Assembly (NCBI RefSeq): GCF_007692655.1
Contig: NZ_REBQ01000082.1
Coordinates: 1 to 62,999 of the forward strand
DNA from: Halomonas sp.
GTDB lineage: Bacteria > Pseudomonadota > Gammaproteobacteria > Pseudomonadales > Halomonadaceae
Length of the DNA stretch: 62,999 nt
Direction of reading: 5' to 3'
Below are positions 27,002-37,193 of this stretch, piece after piece (the first letter of the stretch is position 1; each line of letters begins with the position of its first letter). The notes under the pieces are model-generated. The model ran no database searches. It was not told where the DNA came from and was given only the letters and a program-made list of their open reading frames with translations. The position numbers and the translations under genes were made by a program.

Positions 27002-28063
27002 TTGAGCGCAGCCAAGATCAAAGTACTGTGTGTTGACGACTCCGCGCTTATCCGCGATTTGTTAACAGAAATCATTAATTCTCAGCCTGACATGGAAGTG
27101 GTGGCCGTGGCGCCTGATCCTATTGCGGCCCGAGATTTGATCAAGCAACACAACCCTGATGTACTAACGCTTGACGTGGAAATGCCGCGGATGGATGGCT
27201 TGGATTTTCTCGAGCGTTTAATGCGTCTGCGCCCTATGCCCGTGCTGATGGTCTCTTCGCTAACCCAGAGCGGTTCGGAAATCACCCTGCGCGCCCTTGA
27301 GCTGGGCGCACTTGATTTTGTCGCCAAGCCAAGCCTCGGCATCCGCAATGGCATGATGGAATACGCTGACGAAATAGCAGAAAAACTGCGTGCCGCTGCC
27401 CGCTCAAGGCCCCGCCAAGCAAGGCATAAAAACACGCCACCGCCGACGGCTTTAAAAGCCCCGCTGATCACCAGTGAAAAGCTAATTATCATCGGTGCCT
27501 CCACGGGAGGCACCGAAGCGATCCGCGCGGTACTCGAACCACTGCCCGCCAATGCCCCGGCCATTTTAATTACCCAGCATATGCCTGGTGGGTTTACCCG
27601 CTCGTTTGCCGAGCGGCTAGACCGACTGTGTCGTATTACCGTTAAAGAAGCCACCGACGGCGAGCGGATTTTGCCTGGGCACGCCTATATTGCCCCAGGG
27701 GATCAACACCTTAAGCTGGCGCGTAGTGGAGCAAACTACGTGGCGCGCTTAGATGATGGGCCGCCGGTTAACCGCCATCGCCCCTCTGTAGATGTGTTGT
27801 TTCACTCAGCGGCGCAGCACGCTGGGAAAAACTCTATTGGGGTGATTCTTACTGGCATGGGCAAAGATGGCGCCGCAGGTCTACTGGAAATGCGTCAAGC
27901 CGGCGCGCCTACCATTGCCCAGAATGAACAATCCTGTGTTGTTTTCGGTATGCCCCGTGAAGCCATCGCCGTTGGTGGTGCGGTAGAAGTGGTTGCGCTA
28001 GATGATATCCCTACAAGAATGATGGCGCTGATTGCTGCGTCAGGCCGCGCTCAGCGCGTTTAA
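27002..28063 (+). CDS. cheB: Chemotaxis response regulator and methylesterase CheB
   Basis: A 353-residue enzyme that demethylates and deamidates receptors when phosphorylated by CheA. Receiver domain: acidic pair Asp12/Asp13 and phospho-acceptor Asp58 in [11 protein letters not shown]. After a basic/proline linker, the methylesterase domain has the catalytic serine in [12 protein letters not shown], histidine in TQHMPGGF, and aspartate in [10 protein letters not shown]. The start is TTG with a perfect GGAGG six bases upstream. Confidence 0.97.
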   Translation: MSAAKIKVLCVDDSALIRDLLTEIINSQPDMEVVAVAPDPIAARDLIKQHNPDVLTLDVEMPRMDGLDFLERLMRLRPMPVLMVSSLTQSGSEITLRALELGALDFVAKPSLGIRNGMMEYADEIAEKLRAAARSRPRQARHKNTPPPTALKAPLITSEKLIIIGASTGGTEAIRAVLEPLPANAPAILITQHMPGGFTRSFAERLDRLCRITVKEATDGERILPGHAYIAPGDQHLKLARSGANYVARLDDGPPVNRHRPSVDVLFHSAAQHAGKNSIGVILTGMGKDGAAGLLEMRQAGAPTIAQNEQSCVVFGMPREAIAVGGAVEVVALDDIPTRMMALIAASGRAQRV

Positions 28064-28101
28064 TGTTCTCTGTAAAAAACAATTAAGCAAGGGAATACAA
28101 G

Positions 28102-29799
28102 ATGAATCGTTTACTGCGCAATTTGAGTATCCATGCGGCTGTGATAGCGGCGCTGGGTTGTTTTGTCGTTCTGATTCTAGTCGTGGCAGCGTTAGGCGTG
28201 ATTGCCGATCGCAATACCCAAAATAACCTTGCTTCGCTCAGTCAGATCAGCGATAGGCAGTTGAACGAGGTTAACCGTGCCGACTCACTGTTAAATCAAG
28301 CCATGCTGTCGATGGAAACCGCGTCGAACTATCTGATGGTGGGGCAGACTCGGCAATCCAATGAGCAGGTAGCCCTAGCCGCTGAGCGCATAGAAACAGC
28401 GGAAATGCGATTTGAACGATTTGCCGCAACACCGCGCACGCCACAGGGAGAAGCGCTGGGGAGCGTGTTGATAGAAGACTTCCGTAGGGTGCTTGGGCTG
28501 GTCAAGCAGCAGCAAGAGACTTTTGAGTATATGGACCTGACCAGCTATAACAATTTGCGAGATGAGTTGGTCGAGCCTTTAAGCAGTTTAAATAGCAGTA
28601 TGACGGCGTTTGTGGAGTATGGCTTCCAGCGGGTGGCTACCATCCGCGCAGATGCGGAATCTGAAGGCAATCTATTTACCATGATCAATGCGGCGGTAGT
28701 GATCTTCGCCCTGCTGATGACCCTGGTGATCTATGTGGGCTTACGCCGCACGGTCATTGCACCGCTAAGAGGCGCAGTTCAGCGTCTGGATGCGATTGCA
28801 GAAGCAGATCTAACCGATCCGCTGCCTGAAGCCAGTAAAAACGAAATTGGTCGCCTGTTTGGTGCCATGGGCGCCATGCAACAAAACCTCACCAACATTG
28901 TGAGCCGTGTGCGTGAAGGCAGTAACGAGATTCACCACGGCACCCGTGAAATTGCCAGCGGTAACGCCGATCTCTCATCACGTACCGAGCAGCAGGCGGC
29001 GTCTATTCAAGAAACCGCGGCCAGCATGGAAGAGATGACTGCAACGGTAAAGCAGAATGCCGATAACGCCCGTCAAGCCAGCACCTTGGCGGCGGATGCC
29101 TCCACCACTGCAGAGCGTGGCGGGCAGGTCGTCGAGCAAGTGGTTCAGACCATGCACGGTATCTCTACCAGCTCGAAAAAAGTGGCTGATATTACGAGCG
29201 TTATTGATTCGATTGCCTTTCAAACTAATATTTTGGCCCTGAACGCCTCTGTGGAAGCCGCACGTGCTGGTGAGCAAGGCAGGGGCTTTGCAGTGGTCGC
29301 GGGCGAGGTGCGTAATTTAGCGAGTCGCAGCGCGGACGCCGCCAAAGAGATTAAAACCCTGATTGATGCCTCAGTAACGCAAATTCAGCAAGGGTCTACT
29401 CTGGTCGAGCAGGCGGGTACCACCATGTCGGATGTGGTGACTGCGGTTCGTCGAGTGACCGATATCATGGATGAAATTTCCGCTGCCTCCCAAGAGCAGA
29501 GCGACGGTATTGAGCAGGTTAGTCAGGCTGTGGGGCAGATGGATCAAGTCACCCAGCAAAACGCTGCGCTGGTTCAAGAGGCCTCGGCTGCCGCGGCTTC
29601 CCTTGAAGAGCAGGCTAATCGCTTAGAGCAGGCAGTGGCGGTATTTAAACTGCTGGGGATGGAGGTGACGCCTCATCAAGCGCTTCCTCCCGGCGCTCCT
29701 ATGGCAGCAAACGCACTGCCTGTTTCTAAACCTGATCAGCAACAGACGCGTCGGCCCGTGGCTCAGCGAAGCGACCACGAAGAGTGGGAAGCGTTTTAG
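28102..29799 (+). CDS. Methyl-accepting chemotaxis protein, Tar/Tsr type
   Basis: A 565-residue chemoreceptor: first membrane helix about residues 10-33, periplasmic four-helix-bundle domain about 37-190 (contains [20 protein letters not shown]), second membrane helix about 193-215, then HAMP and the signalling domain with [20 protein letters not shown] and [19 protein letters not shown]. It ends in EEWEAF, the CheR/CheB tether. The ligand cannot be predicted from the sequence. It sits between cheB and cheY, where E. coli has no receptor. A small inverted repeat (TGACTG/CAGTCA, 29823-29841) follows the stop. Confidence 0.95.
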   Translation: MNRLLRNLSIHAAVIAALGCFVVLILVVAALGVIADRNTQNNLASLSQISDRQLNEVNRADSLLNQAMLSMETASNYLMVGQTRQSNEQVALAAERIETAEMRFERFAATPRTPQGEALGSVLIEDFRRVLGLVKQQQETFEYMDLTSYNNLRDELVEPLSSLNSSMTAFVEYGFQRVATIRADAESEGNLFTMINAAVVIFALLMTLVIYVGLRRTVIAPLRGAVQRLDAIAEADLTDPLPEASKNEIGRLFGAMGAMQQNLTNIVSRVREGSNEIHHGTREIASGNADLSSRTEQQAASIQETAASMEEMTATVKQNADNARQASTLAADASTTAERGGQVVEQVVQTMHGISTSSKKVADITSVIDSIAFQTNILALNASVEAARAGEQGRGFAVVAGEVRNLASRSADAAKEIKTLIDASVTQIQQGSTLVEQAGTTMSDVVTAVRRVTDIMDEISAASQEQSDGIEQVSQAVGQMDQVTQQNAALVQEASAAAASLEEQANRLEQAVAVFKLLGMEVTPHQALPPGAPMAANALPVSKPDQQQTRRPVAQRSDHEEWEAF

Positions 29800-29873
29800 T
29801 AATCGTTTTAAACATCAAACCCTGACTGTATTTTTCAGTCACCCCTTGCCATGTATTGAAGAGAGGATGTCCG

Positions 29874-30263
29874 ATGGCAGATAAAAATATGAGTTTCCTG
29901 GTTGTAGACGACTTTCCCACCATGCGTCGGATCGTGCGCAGTCTGCTCAAGGAACTAGGCTTCACCAACGTCGATGAAGCAGAAGACGGTCAAGACGCGC
30001 TCAATAAACTGCGTGCAGGTAATTTTGAGTTCGTGGTTTCTGACTGGAACATGCCTAATCTGGATGGTCTGGAGATGCTTAAGGAAATCCGTCAGGATGA
30101 AGCCTTGAAGGATCTTCCCGTCCTGATGGTGACTGCAGAAGCGAAGAAAGAAAACATTATTGCGGCTGCACAAGCGGGCGCTAACGGCTATGTCGTCAAG
30201 CCGTTCACTGCCGCTACCCTGGAAGAGAAGCTCAATAAGATCTTCGACAAAATGGGTAAATGA
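29874..30263 (+). CDS. cheY: Chemotaxis response regulator CheY
   Basis: A 129-residue single-domain receiver that binds FliM when phosphorylated and switches motor rotation. Every key residue falls at the E. coli number: Asp12, Asp13, Asp57 (phosphorylated, in [10 protein letters not shown]), Thr87 and Lys109. The start at 29874 (MADKNMSF) is preferred over the upstream GTG-type open frame because it gives the usual length and follows GAGAGGATG-like purine-rich sequence. cheZ follows after 42 bases. Confidence 0.98.
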   Translation: MADKNMSFLVVDDFPTMRRIVRSLLKELGFTNVDEAEDGQDALNKLRAGNFEFVVSDWNMPNLDGLEMLKEIRQDEALKDLPVLMVTAEAKKENIIAAAQAGANGYVVKPFTAATLEEKLNKIFDKMGK

Positions 30264-30305
30264 AGCGGCTGGGCCGATGGGTCTGGTTAGCGAGGAGACA
30301 ACATA

Positions 30306-31001
30306 ATGAGTCAGAGTGAGCAGCCCGATTCTGCCAAACTGCCTGAAGAGTCCGCTGAAGACATCATCCATCGCATTGGTAAGCTGACGCGTATGCTGCG
30401 CGATAACATGCGCGAGCTGGGATTGGACAAAGAGATCGAAAAAGCGGCAGAAGCCATTCCCGATGCCCGTGATCGTTTGCACTATGTTGCCACCATGACC
30501 GAGCAGGCTGCTGATCGTGCACTTAATGCGGTTGATCGTGCGCAGCCTTTACAAGATCAGCTGGCGGAGCGTGCCGAAGCGCTGGATAAGCGCTGGGACG
30601 AATGGTTTGAAGCACCGAAAGAGCTGGATGAGGCCAAATTGTTGGTGAAGGAGACGCGCAAGTATCTGGGTGAGGTACCCGATATGACCGGCGCAACCAA
30701 CAAAGAGTTGATGGAAATCATGATGGCCCAGGACTTCCAGGACCTCACGGGCCAAGTCATCAAGAAGATGATGGACGTTATCCGCGATATCGAACATCAG
30801 CTTGTTCAGGTGCTGATTGATAACGTGCCAAGCCCTGATGCACGAGAATCGATGCAGCGCAAGGCCGAGGATCAGTGGAAAAGCGACAATGCACGGCGCA
30901 ACGAAGAGCTTTTGAATGGGCCTCAAGTGAAGGACAATGTACCCGATACCGTCTCTGGGCAAGATCAGGTAGACGACTTATTGGATGAACTCGGCTTTTA
31001 A
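30306..31001 (+). CDS. cheZ: Protein phosphatase CheZ
   Basis: A 231-residue, long-helix phosphatase that removes phosphate from CheY. The catalytic segment [19 protein letters not shown] carries the conserved Asp and Gln that reach into the CheY active site. The C-terminus ([12 protein letters not shown]) is the CheY-binding helix. Length is close to E. coli CheZ (214). It is the last gene of the cheY-cheZ pair, followed by a hairpin. Confidence 0.96.
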   Translation: MSQSEQPDSAKLPEESAEDIIHRIGKLTRMLRDNMRELGLDKEIEKAAEAIPDARDRLHYVATMTEQAADRALNAVDRAQPLQDQLAERAEALDKRWDEWFEAPKELDEAKLLVKETRKYLGEVPDMTGATNKELMEIMMAQDFQDLTGQVIKKMMDVIRDIEHQLVQVLIDNVPSPDARESMQRKAEDQWKSDNARRNEELLNGPQVKDNVPDTVSGQDQVDDLLDELGF

Positions 31002-31009
31002 AGCACTTC

Positions 31010-31068
31010 ATTAAAAGCCCGATAGGCAAATAAGTACGCCGTTCAGCCGTCCCTATGGGCGGCTGAAC
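31010..31068. repeat. Large hairpin between cheZ and flhB; copy of an intergenic repeat
   Basis: GTTCAGCCG (31041-31049) pairs perfectly with CGGCTGAAC (31060-31068), and CCC/GGG (31051-31053 and 31057-31059) extend the stem around a TAT loop with one bulged T. The left part (31010-31049) resembles 25938-25972 upstream of cheR. No T-run follows, so it may be a processing or folding signal, or a weak terminator, rather than a standard intrinsic terminator. Confidence 0.6.
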
Positions 31069-31106
31069 ACGTGGTAAGCTTTGCATAACCTGGCCGGATA
31101 AACCGT

Positions 31107-32273
31107 ATGGCAGAAAACGAGAGCGACCAGGAGAAGACAGAAGAGGCCACGCCCAGGCGTAAAGACAAAGCTCGTGAAGAGGGGCAGGTTCCTCGTTCAC
31201 GGGAGTTAACCACGTTTCTGCTCCTCTTAGGCGGTGTCATTGGCCTATCGAGCATGGGACCGATGCTTTATAACCAGTTGGGCATGGTGATGGAGCAAGC
31301 GTTTCTGTTCGAACGTCGGCAGGCGATGGAAAGTACGCCCATGTTGGTGAATGCACTGGATCTTGGCCAACGAACGTTGTTTGCCATGATTCCGCTGTTT
31401 GTCCTGCTCGTTATCATTGCGTTAACGGCCCCGGCGTTACTGGGAGGCTGGTTGATATCGGGAAAATCGATGCAGCCCAAGTTTTCCAAACTAAACCCTG
31501 TTAAGGGAATAAAGCGCATCTTCTCAAGCCAAGCGCTGATTGAGCTGGCTAAAGCAATTGCTAAATCAGTATTGGTAGGAGGCGTAGCGGCTACTTTTTT
31601 ATACTTTAACGTCGGTCGATTTATGGCGTTGATGGACCAGCCTATTCAACAAGCGCTTACCAACGCCTTGCGTATGGCAGCGATGGCGGCAGGGCTGATG
31701 GTGCTGGTGCTTATCGTGGTGATTTTGATTGATGTGCCGTTTCAGCTGTACAGCAATGCGAAAAAGCTGCGTATGAGTAAAGAAGAGGTCAAACGTGAGC
31801 ACAAAGAGTCTGAAGGTGACCCGCACTTAAAGGCACGCATTCGCCAGCAACAGCAGACCATGGCGCGGGGCAGGATGATGAGTAAAGTGCCTCAAGCGGA
31901 TGTGATTATTACCAACCCGACCCACTATGCGGTGGCGCTTAGCTACCAAGAAGGCAGTATGGGAGCCCCCAGGTTGGTCGCTAAAGGTGCCGATATGGTG
32001 GCCGCTCGAATTCGTGAGATGGGTGAAGAGGCCGGTATTCCGCGGCTGGAAGCAGCGCCGCTGGCTCGCGCTCTGTACCATCATGTGGATCTTGAGGCAG
32101 AAGTGCCAGCTGAACTTTATACTGCTGTCGCGGAAGTCATGGCATGGGCCTACCGACTTAAGCAGGTAGCACAACAAGGAGGCCAAGTGCCCCCAACCCC
32201 TGATAACTTACCGGTACCCCCGGAAATGGAAAACCCCGGCCGTGGTTCCGGTGGTGATGAGGCGCAACCATGA
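31107..32273 (+). CDS. flhB: Flagellar export switch protein FlhB
   Basis: A 388-residue export-gate protein whose C-terminal domain self-cleaves to change export specificity. The start (MAENESDQEKTEEATPRRKD and KAREEGQVPRSREL) is highly typical. Four membrane segments follow to about residue 215, then the cytoplasmic domain with the autocleavage site NPTH in VIITNPTHYAVALSY. The C-terminal 40 residues are a Pro-rich tail. It overlaps flhA by ATGA. A separate gene at 18322 encodes only the post-cleavage domain. Confidence 0.97.
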   Translation: MAENESDQEKTEEATPRRKDKAREEGQVPRSRELTTFLLLLGGVIGLSSMGPMLYNQLGMVMEQAFLFERRQAMESTPMLVNALDLGQRTLFAMIPLFVLLVIIALTAPALLGGWLISGKSMQPKFSKLNPVKGIKRIFSSQALIELAKAIAKSVLVGGVAATFLYFNVGRFMALMDQPIQQALTNALRMAAMAAGLMVLVLIVVILIDVPFQLYSNAKKLRMSKEEVKREHKESEGDPHLKARIRQQQQTMARGRMMSKVPQADVIITNPTHYAVALSYQEGSMGAPRLVAKGADMVAARIREMGEEAGIPRLEAAPLARALYHHVDLEAEVPAELYTAVAEVMAWAYRLKQVAQQGGQVPPTPDNLPVPPEMENPGRGSGGDEAQP

Positions 32274-34357
32274 AAGGCTTAAGCCAATTGATCGGTCAGC
32301 GCGACTGGATGGGTGATGTGCGCATGAAGCTGCTGGTCGGGCCGCTGCTCATCCTAATGATCTTGGGCATGATGATCGTGCCCTTGCCTCCTTTCGCTCT
32401 CGATTTACTCTTCACCTTCAATATCGCGCTGGCCATTATGGTGTTGATGGTCAGCATGTTTACTCGGAAACCGTTGGATTTTGCGGCGTTTCCTGCCGTG
32501 CTGCTATTTACGACGCTACTGCGTCTATCGCTCAACGTTGCCTCTACCCGCGTGGTGCTGATGGAGGGCCACCAAGGTGGTGCCTCAGCGGGTAAGGTGA
32601 TTGAGGCCTTTGGCGCGTTTCTGGTCGGCGGTAATTTTGCGGTTGGCTTGGTGGTCTTCCTGATTCTGGTCATCATCAACTTTATGGTTATCACCAAAGG
32701 TGCTGGCCGGATTGCGGAAGTTGGGGCACGCTTTACGTTAGACGCGATGCCTGGCAAGCAAATGGCCATTGATGCTGACCTAAACGCCGGTTTAATCGGC
32801 GAAGAAGATGCTAAAAAGCGTCGCGCAGAGGTTTCTCAAGAAGCTGATTTCTTTGGCTCGATGGACGGCGCAAGCAAATTTGTACGTGGTGACGCCATTG
32901 CCGGACTGGTCATTATGGTGGTCAATATCATCGGCGGGCTGATGATTGGCATGTTGCAGCACAATATGGGCTTTGCCGATGCGGGCCAGACCTACATGCT
33001 GTTGGCTATTGGTGATGGCCTGGTAGCGCAAATCCCCGCGCTGGTTATTTCCACCGCTGCGGGTGTTACGGTGTCACGCGTGAGCACCGACACCGATGAG
33101 GATATTGGCCAGCAAATGCTGAGCCAACTGTTCGTTAATCCTCAGGTATTGATCTTAGCCGCGGTGGTGATGGGCCTGCTGGGCATGGTTCCGGGCATGC
33201 CCAATTTTGTATTCCTGCTGTTTACAGCGCTGCTGGCTGGTTTAGCGTGGTTATTGATACGCCAAAAAGAGCAGGCACTGGTCAAGCAGGAAATTGCCGC
33301 CGAGCCCATGCCTACACACGAAACACCTGAAGCGAGCTGGGAGGACGTACAGCTGGTTGACACCCTTGGTTTGGAAGTCGGCCACCGTTTGATTCCGCTA
33401 GTGGATTCACGGCAAAAAGGCGAGCTGTTAGGGCGTATAAAAAGCGTGCGCAAAAAGTTTGCTCAGGAAGTAGGTTTCCTGCCGCCGGTGGTGCATATCC
33501 GCGATAACCTGGAGCTGCCGCCCAACGCCTACGTGCTGTCCATGAAAGGCGCTGAAATTGGCCGTGCCGATGCGCAGCCAGGCAAGTGGCTAGCGATTAA
33601 TCCGGGGCAAGTGTCCGGTGAGTTGCAGGGAACTCCGACTCAAGATCCGGCGTTTGGGCTGCCGGCGGTTTGGATTGATGCCAATCAGCGCGAGCATGCT
33701 CAGGTGTACGGCTACACGGTGGTCGACGCAAGCACAGTGATTGCGACCCATTTGAACCATCTATTGCACCGTCATTCACCCGAGATGTTGGGCCGTCAAG
33801 AAGTCCAGAAACTGCTGGATAAGATGGGGGATGAGCAAAAAGCCTTGGTGGAAGAAGTTATCCCGAAAGCGATTTCACTGACGGTGTTACAGCGTATTTT
33901 GCAAAACCTGCTCGATGAAGACGTCTCTATTCGCGATATGCGCACTATTCTTGACACTCTGGCCGAGTATGCCGCCCAGCAAAAAGACCCTAATGAGCTC
34001 ACTGCGGTAGTACGTGTTGCCTTAGGGCGTTCCATTGTCCAACAATGGTTTGCGGGTCAGGAGACGCTTAATGTCATGGGGCTGGATGCCCAGCTAGAGC
34101 AGGTGCTCGTTCAAGCGATGAATGGCAACGGCGCCATGGAGCCTGGCCTGGCTGAAACCCTTATGACGCAAGCACAAGAGGCGCTGGAGCGTCATGAAGG
34201 CGCTGGCGAGCCGCCGGTGTTAGTGGTACAGCACTCCTTAAGGGCGGTTCTTTCGCGCTTCCTGCGCCGACGTCTACGCCACATGTCTGTACTCTCTCAA
34301 GCTGAAATTCCCGATGACCGGACGTTAAAAGTTACCACGCTAGTGGGCGGGCGCTGA
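32270..34357 (+). CDS. flhA: Flagellar export protein FlhA
   Basis: A 695-residue core of the export gate. The N-terminal half has about eight membrane helices with the FHIPEP signature region TRVVLMEGHQGGASAGKVIE and VITKGAGRIAEVGARFTLDAMPGKQ (two adjacent parts). The large cytoplasmic domain (from about residue 345) contains LEVGHRLIPLVDSRQKGELL and chaperone-docking surfaces, ending ILQNLLDEDVSIRDMRTILD and so on. Length fits exactly (about 690). Confidence 0.98.
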   Translation: MKGLSQLIGQRDWMGDVRMKLLVGPLLILMILGMMIVPLPPFALDLLFTFNIALAIMVLMVSMFTRKPLDFAAFPAVLLFTTLLRLSLNVASTRVVLMEGHQGGASAGKVIEAFGAFLVGGNFAVGLVVFLILVIINFMVITKGAGRIAEVGARFTLDAMPGKQMAIDADLNAGLIGEEDAKKRRAEVSQEADFFGSMDGASKFVRGDAIAGLVIMVVNIIGGLMIGMLQHNMGFADAGQTYMLLAIGDGLVAQIPALVISTAAGVTVSRVSTDTDEDIGQQMLSQLFVNPQVLILAAVVMGLLGMVPGMPNFVFLLFTALLAGLAWLLIRQKEQALVKQEIAAEPMPTHETPEASWEDVQLVDTLGLEVGHRLIPLVDSRQKGELLGRIKSVRKKFAQEVGFLPPVVHIRDNLELPPNAYVLSMKGAEIGRADAQPGKWLAINPGQVSGELQGTPTQDPAFGLPAVWIDANQREHAQVYGYTVVDASTVIATHLNHLLHRHSPEMLGRQEVQKLLDKMGDEQKALVEEVIPKAISLTVLQRILQNLLDEDVSIRDMRTILDTLAEYAAQQKDPNELTAVVRVALGRSIVQQWFAGQETLNVMGLDAQLEQVLVQAMNGNGAMEPGLAETLMTQAQEALERHEGAGEPPVLVVQHSLRAVLSRFLRRRLRHMSVLSQAEIPDDRTLKVTTLVGGR

Positions 34358-34415
34358 TAATGGCACAGCATGATAGGCTAGCGTTGAACATTCCTAGCAT
34401 AGGCAAAGGTAAGTC

Positions 34416-36599
34416 ATGAGCGTTAGACGTTTCGTGGGAGCCAATAGTCGTGATGTAATGCGCCAAGTGCGCGAGTCGCTGGGTGAAGATGCACTAATCG
34501 TGGCCAATCGGCGTACCGAAGGGGGCGTCGAAATTTTGGCCATGGCGGATGAAGCCGTTGACAGCTTTGAGCCCTCGCCCGAACCCGCCCCCCCCGAAGC
34601 ACCGGTAGCCGCATCGCAGGATCCAATGCAGGCCATGAGTGAGCGCTTACTGCGTGAGATGCAGGAGATGCGTGAGCTGTTGGCAAATAATCAGCCCGCA
34701 GCAAGTGCTGTGGCTGCACCCCAAGCGGCTCCGATGGGAACAGCTGCGCGTTTGCGTCAACTGCTATGGAACGTAGGCTTTAGCAGCGAGCTTAGCGATG
34801 AAGTACTGGCTGGACTTCCCAAGCCGCTAGCGGCTTTAAGCGCCGAAAGCGAAGCAACGTTGGAGTGGGTGAGGCAACAGTTGATGGAGCGCCTTTGCGT
34901 GCTCAGCGATGAAGCAAGCTTCTTCGATAAAACAGGCATTGTCGCGTTGGTGGGGCCAACCGGGGTGGGGAAGACCACGACCACCGCTAAATTGGCCGCT
35001 CGCTTTGTTATGCGTCACGGGACCCGCCCGGTTGCCCTGGTGACCACCGACAGCTTTCGGATTGGGGCCCACGAACAGCTGCGTATTTATGCCCGCCTGC
35101 TGGATACACCAATGTACGCGCTGGATGCGGAGCAGCCTATCGATGACTTGCTAGGTCGTTTGCAGGGCAAGCAGTGGGTCATTATCGACACCGTCGGTAT
35201 GAGTCAGCGTGACCAGCGAGTGATTGAGCAGATTGCCCATCTCCAGGGGGGACGCTCTCAGGTGCGCTTAGTGCTGTTGCTAAATGCGGCTAGCCAGCCG
35301 GAAACACTTGAAGAAGTCGTGCTCCGCTATCGCCAGGCTGCACGGGCCGCAGGCGCTGAATTGGATGACTGTATTATCACTAAGCAAGACGAAGCTGGCC
35401 GTTTGGCGCCGGTACTCGACATTGTGATGCGTCATGGAATGCGCGTGCTGTTTGGCTCAAATGGGCAGCAGGTGCCTGAAGATATGGCGATAGCCACCCC
35501 TGAACGACTAATTGACCAGGCGCTCAGCACCTCGACACCGCAGCGTAAGCGCGCGCAGCATGAGGACGCACCTATGGGGATGCCTCGCTGGTCACGGGAT
35601 GTGTTGGGTCAAGGTCGTCGCCTCTCTTCGCTGCTAGCACGCCTACGTGAGCGTGTTGCCGGGTTTGAAGCGTTAGAAGAGACCTGGAATTTAGCGTCGC
35701 TGCCCAGCCCTCTTCAAGATGCGCGCCTAGACAGCGTGCTCGCCAACTATCCATCCGCGGATACCACATTAGGAATGACGTGGTCGCCGCGGCGTAATGA
35801 GCGTGGCTACGACTGGGCAATGCCGGATATTGGTTTAGATAGCAATGGGGCTTGGCTGGCGCTGCCCTGGTTACAGCATCGCCATGCGGCAGGTTGGCAG
35901 CCGCGTTTGGCAGCGCTCTCCGCATCCAGCGGTGTCGCGGTACATCTATTGCCGCGGCTACCCGATGCTGAAGCGATTACGTGGCTGGAAGCTGAGCGTT
36001 TGACCTGGGTCAGCCAAGCGGCTGCTAATTGTCGTATTGTCTTTCACCACGAGCGCCAGACATTGCGCCAGCTGTTTACTGACAGCGTGCTGACACACCA
36101 TGTCGGTGTGCGTTTCCGTGGTCAAACGATGCAACTCTGGACCGCCCACGCCGAAGTTCAGGATGCCAGCGGCCTAGCACTTCTCGCCTGGTATGGCGAA
36201 GTGCGCGACCCGGAAAGCACTAAAGTGCTCGCGCGCCGCTATTGGCTCACCCCTGCGCGCCTTGGGGCTGAGGTGCTCTCACTGCTATTAACGCAGCTAC
36301 AGAGTGAAGGCTTGGCTGCCCTGACGCGGCGTGCCTGGCAGCAATTAAAAGAAGCCGACAGCGGTGACTTAAACGCTGAAGTGCGGCTATTAATGGCGAG
36401 TGGTGTCGCCGCAGTAGTGGGCCATCTTGACGTTGCCGACGATGAGGAGGCGCAGACGATACGGGGCGATCTGCTTAACTTGCTAGGAGCGAGCCGGCGT
36501 CGCCGTGATACCGCGATGCTTGATGCCCTGGTGTACGCTTTCATGGCCCGCGATGCGATTCGTCAACTGGGCAGCGTTAGTCGAGAGGGCGTAGCGTGA
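34416..36599 (+). CDS. flhF: Flagellar GTPase FlhF with long C-terminal extension
   Basis: An SRP-type GTPase that in polar flagellates sets flagellum position and number. Residues 1-60 match the FlhF B domain (SVRRFVGANSRDVMRQVRES). The NG GTPase domain spans about 120-370: P-loop GPTGVGKTTTTAKLAARF at 180, TTDSFRIGAHEQLRIYA, DTVGMSQRD, and TKQDEAG. Typical FlhF ends after this domain at about 430-500 residues. Here about 355 further residues follow (to 727) that I do not recognise; they are mixed alpha/beta in appearance, with many Trp and Leu. The frame is continuous and codon use does not change visibly, so this looks like a fusion or lineage-specific domain, not a misread. Confidence 0.93.
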   Translation: MSVRRFVGANSRDVMRQVRESLGEDALIVANRRTEGGVEILAMADEAVDSFEPSPEPAPPEAPVAASQDPMQAMSERLLREMQEMRELLANNQPAASAVAAPQAAPMGTAARLRQLLWNVGFSSELSDEVLAGLPKPLAALSAESEATLEWVRQQLMERLCVLSDEASFFDKTGIVALVGPTGVGKTTTTAKLAARFVMRHGTRPVALVTTDSFRIGAHEQLRIYARLLDTPMYALDAEQPIDDLLGRLQGKQWVIIDTVGMSQRDQRVIEQIAHLQGGRSQVRLVLLLNAASQPETLEEVVLRYRQAARAAGAELDDCIITKQDEAGRLAPVLDIVMRHGMRVLFGSNGQQVPEDMAIATPERLIDQALSTSTPQRKRAQHEDAPMGMPRWSRDVLGQGRRLSSLLARLRERVAGFEALEETWNLASLPSPLQDARLDSVLANYPSADTTLGMTWSPRRNERGYDWAMPDIGLDSNGAWLALPWLQHRHAAGWQPRLAALSASSGVAVHLLPRLPDAEAITWLEAERLTWVSQAAANCRIVFHHERQTLRQLFTDSVLTHHVGVRFRGQTMQLWTAHAEVQDASGLALLAWYGEVRDPESTKVLARRYWLTPARLGAEVLSLLLTQLQSEGLAALTRRAWQQLKEADSGDLNAEVRLLMASGVAAVVGHLDVADDEEAQTIRGDLLNLLGASRRRRDTAMLDALVYAFMARDAIRQLGSVSREGVA

Positions 36600-37168
36600 G
36601 CGGTCAGGATCAAGCTGCCGGCCTACGTAAATGGGCCAATCAGCAGCGCCAAGAGCAGCAGGCTGATGCGCCGCTGGATGTTGCGCCAGCGGAGTATGTA
36701 TCAGAAACCATGCGGGAATCACCGCTGCTAGCACCTACAGAGTCACCGGTGGTTAGCCCGGTCATGGTGGCACCGCCCAAGCCCAAAACACCTCTCGTGG
36801 TCGTCGGCTTGCCCGGCAGCGGTGCGTCTAACGTACGTAAAGTCAAAGCACGTTTGGGTCAATGGTCTGCCCTAGGTCGGAGTTGGGCCGGTGACCCGGA
36901 CGATTGGGAAGTGCGTATTGTGATGGCGGATGCAGACAATCTTCCTCACTGGCGGGATAATTACCCGCGTTGGGCGCTGTGGATTAGTAGTGATGCCGAC
37001 GCCTTCGCGGCCATGTACCGCACGCTTCGCCAGTTGCGAGAGGGCGGGGGGCCCAACCGTTTGCTGGCGCTTCACGAACCACACTTGCCGCGCCAGGGAT
37101 TACTCGATAACTTGCGAGGAGCGGCTGAGTACTACTTAAAAATGGAGCTTCTGGTACTTGCACGATGA
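36596..37168 (+). CDS. Unknown protein in the place of FlhG
   Basis: A 190-residue protein starting with a GTG that overlaps the flhF stop, hence probably made together with FlhF. Residues 1-60 are low-complexity (Gln/Pro/Ala). Residues 67-80 read VVVGLPGSGASNVRKV, which is like a degenerate P-loop (no Lys-Thr). The rest is Trp-rich (WALWISSDADAFAAMYRTLR). FlhG/FleN, the MinD-like partner, normally follows flhF; this protein is too short and lacks the MinD motifs. Function unknown. It could be an FlhF partner or a very diverged ATPase remnant; context only. Confidence 0.75.
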   Translation: MSGQDQAAGLRKWANQQRQEQQADAPLDVAPAEYVSETMRESPLLAPTESPVVSPVMVAPPKPKTPLVVVGLPGSGASNVRKVKARLGQWSALGRSWAGDPDDWEVRIVMADADNLPHWRDNYPRWALWISSDADAFAAMYRTLRQLREGGGPNRLLALHEPHLPRQGLLDNLRGAAEYYLKMELLVLAR

Positions 37169-37193
37169 GTATACTCCGCTGAGGACAACAAGC

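Noticed and set aside
31080..31106. FliA-like sequence TAAGCTTT-N11-CCGGATAA just before flhB
   Set aside because: Two mismatches in each element, and transcription would start on the flhB start codon, leaving no ribosome binding site.
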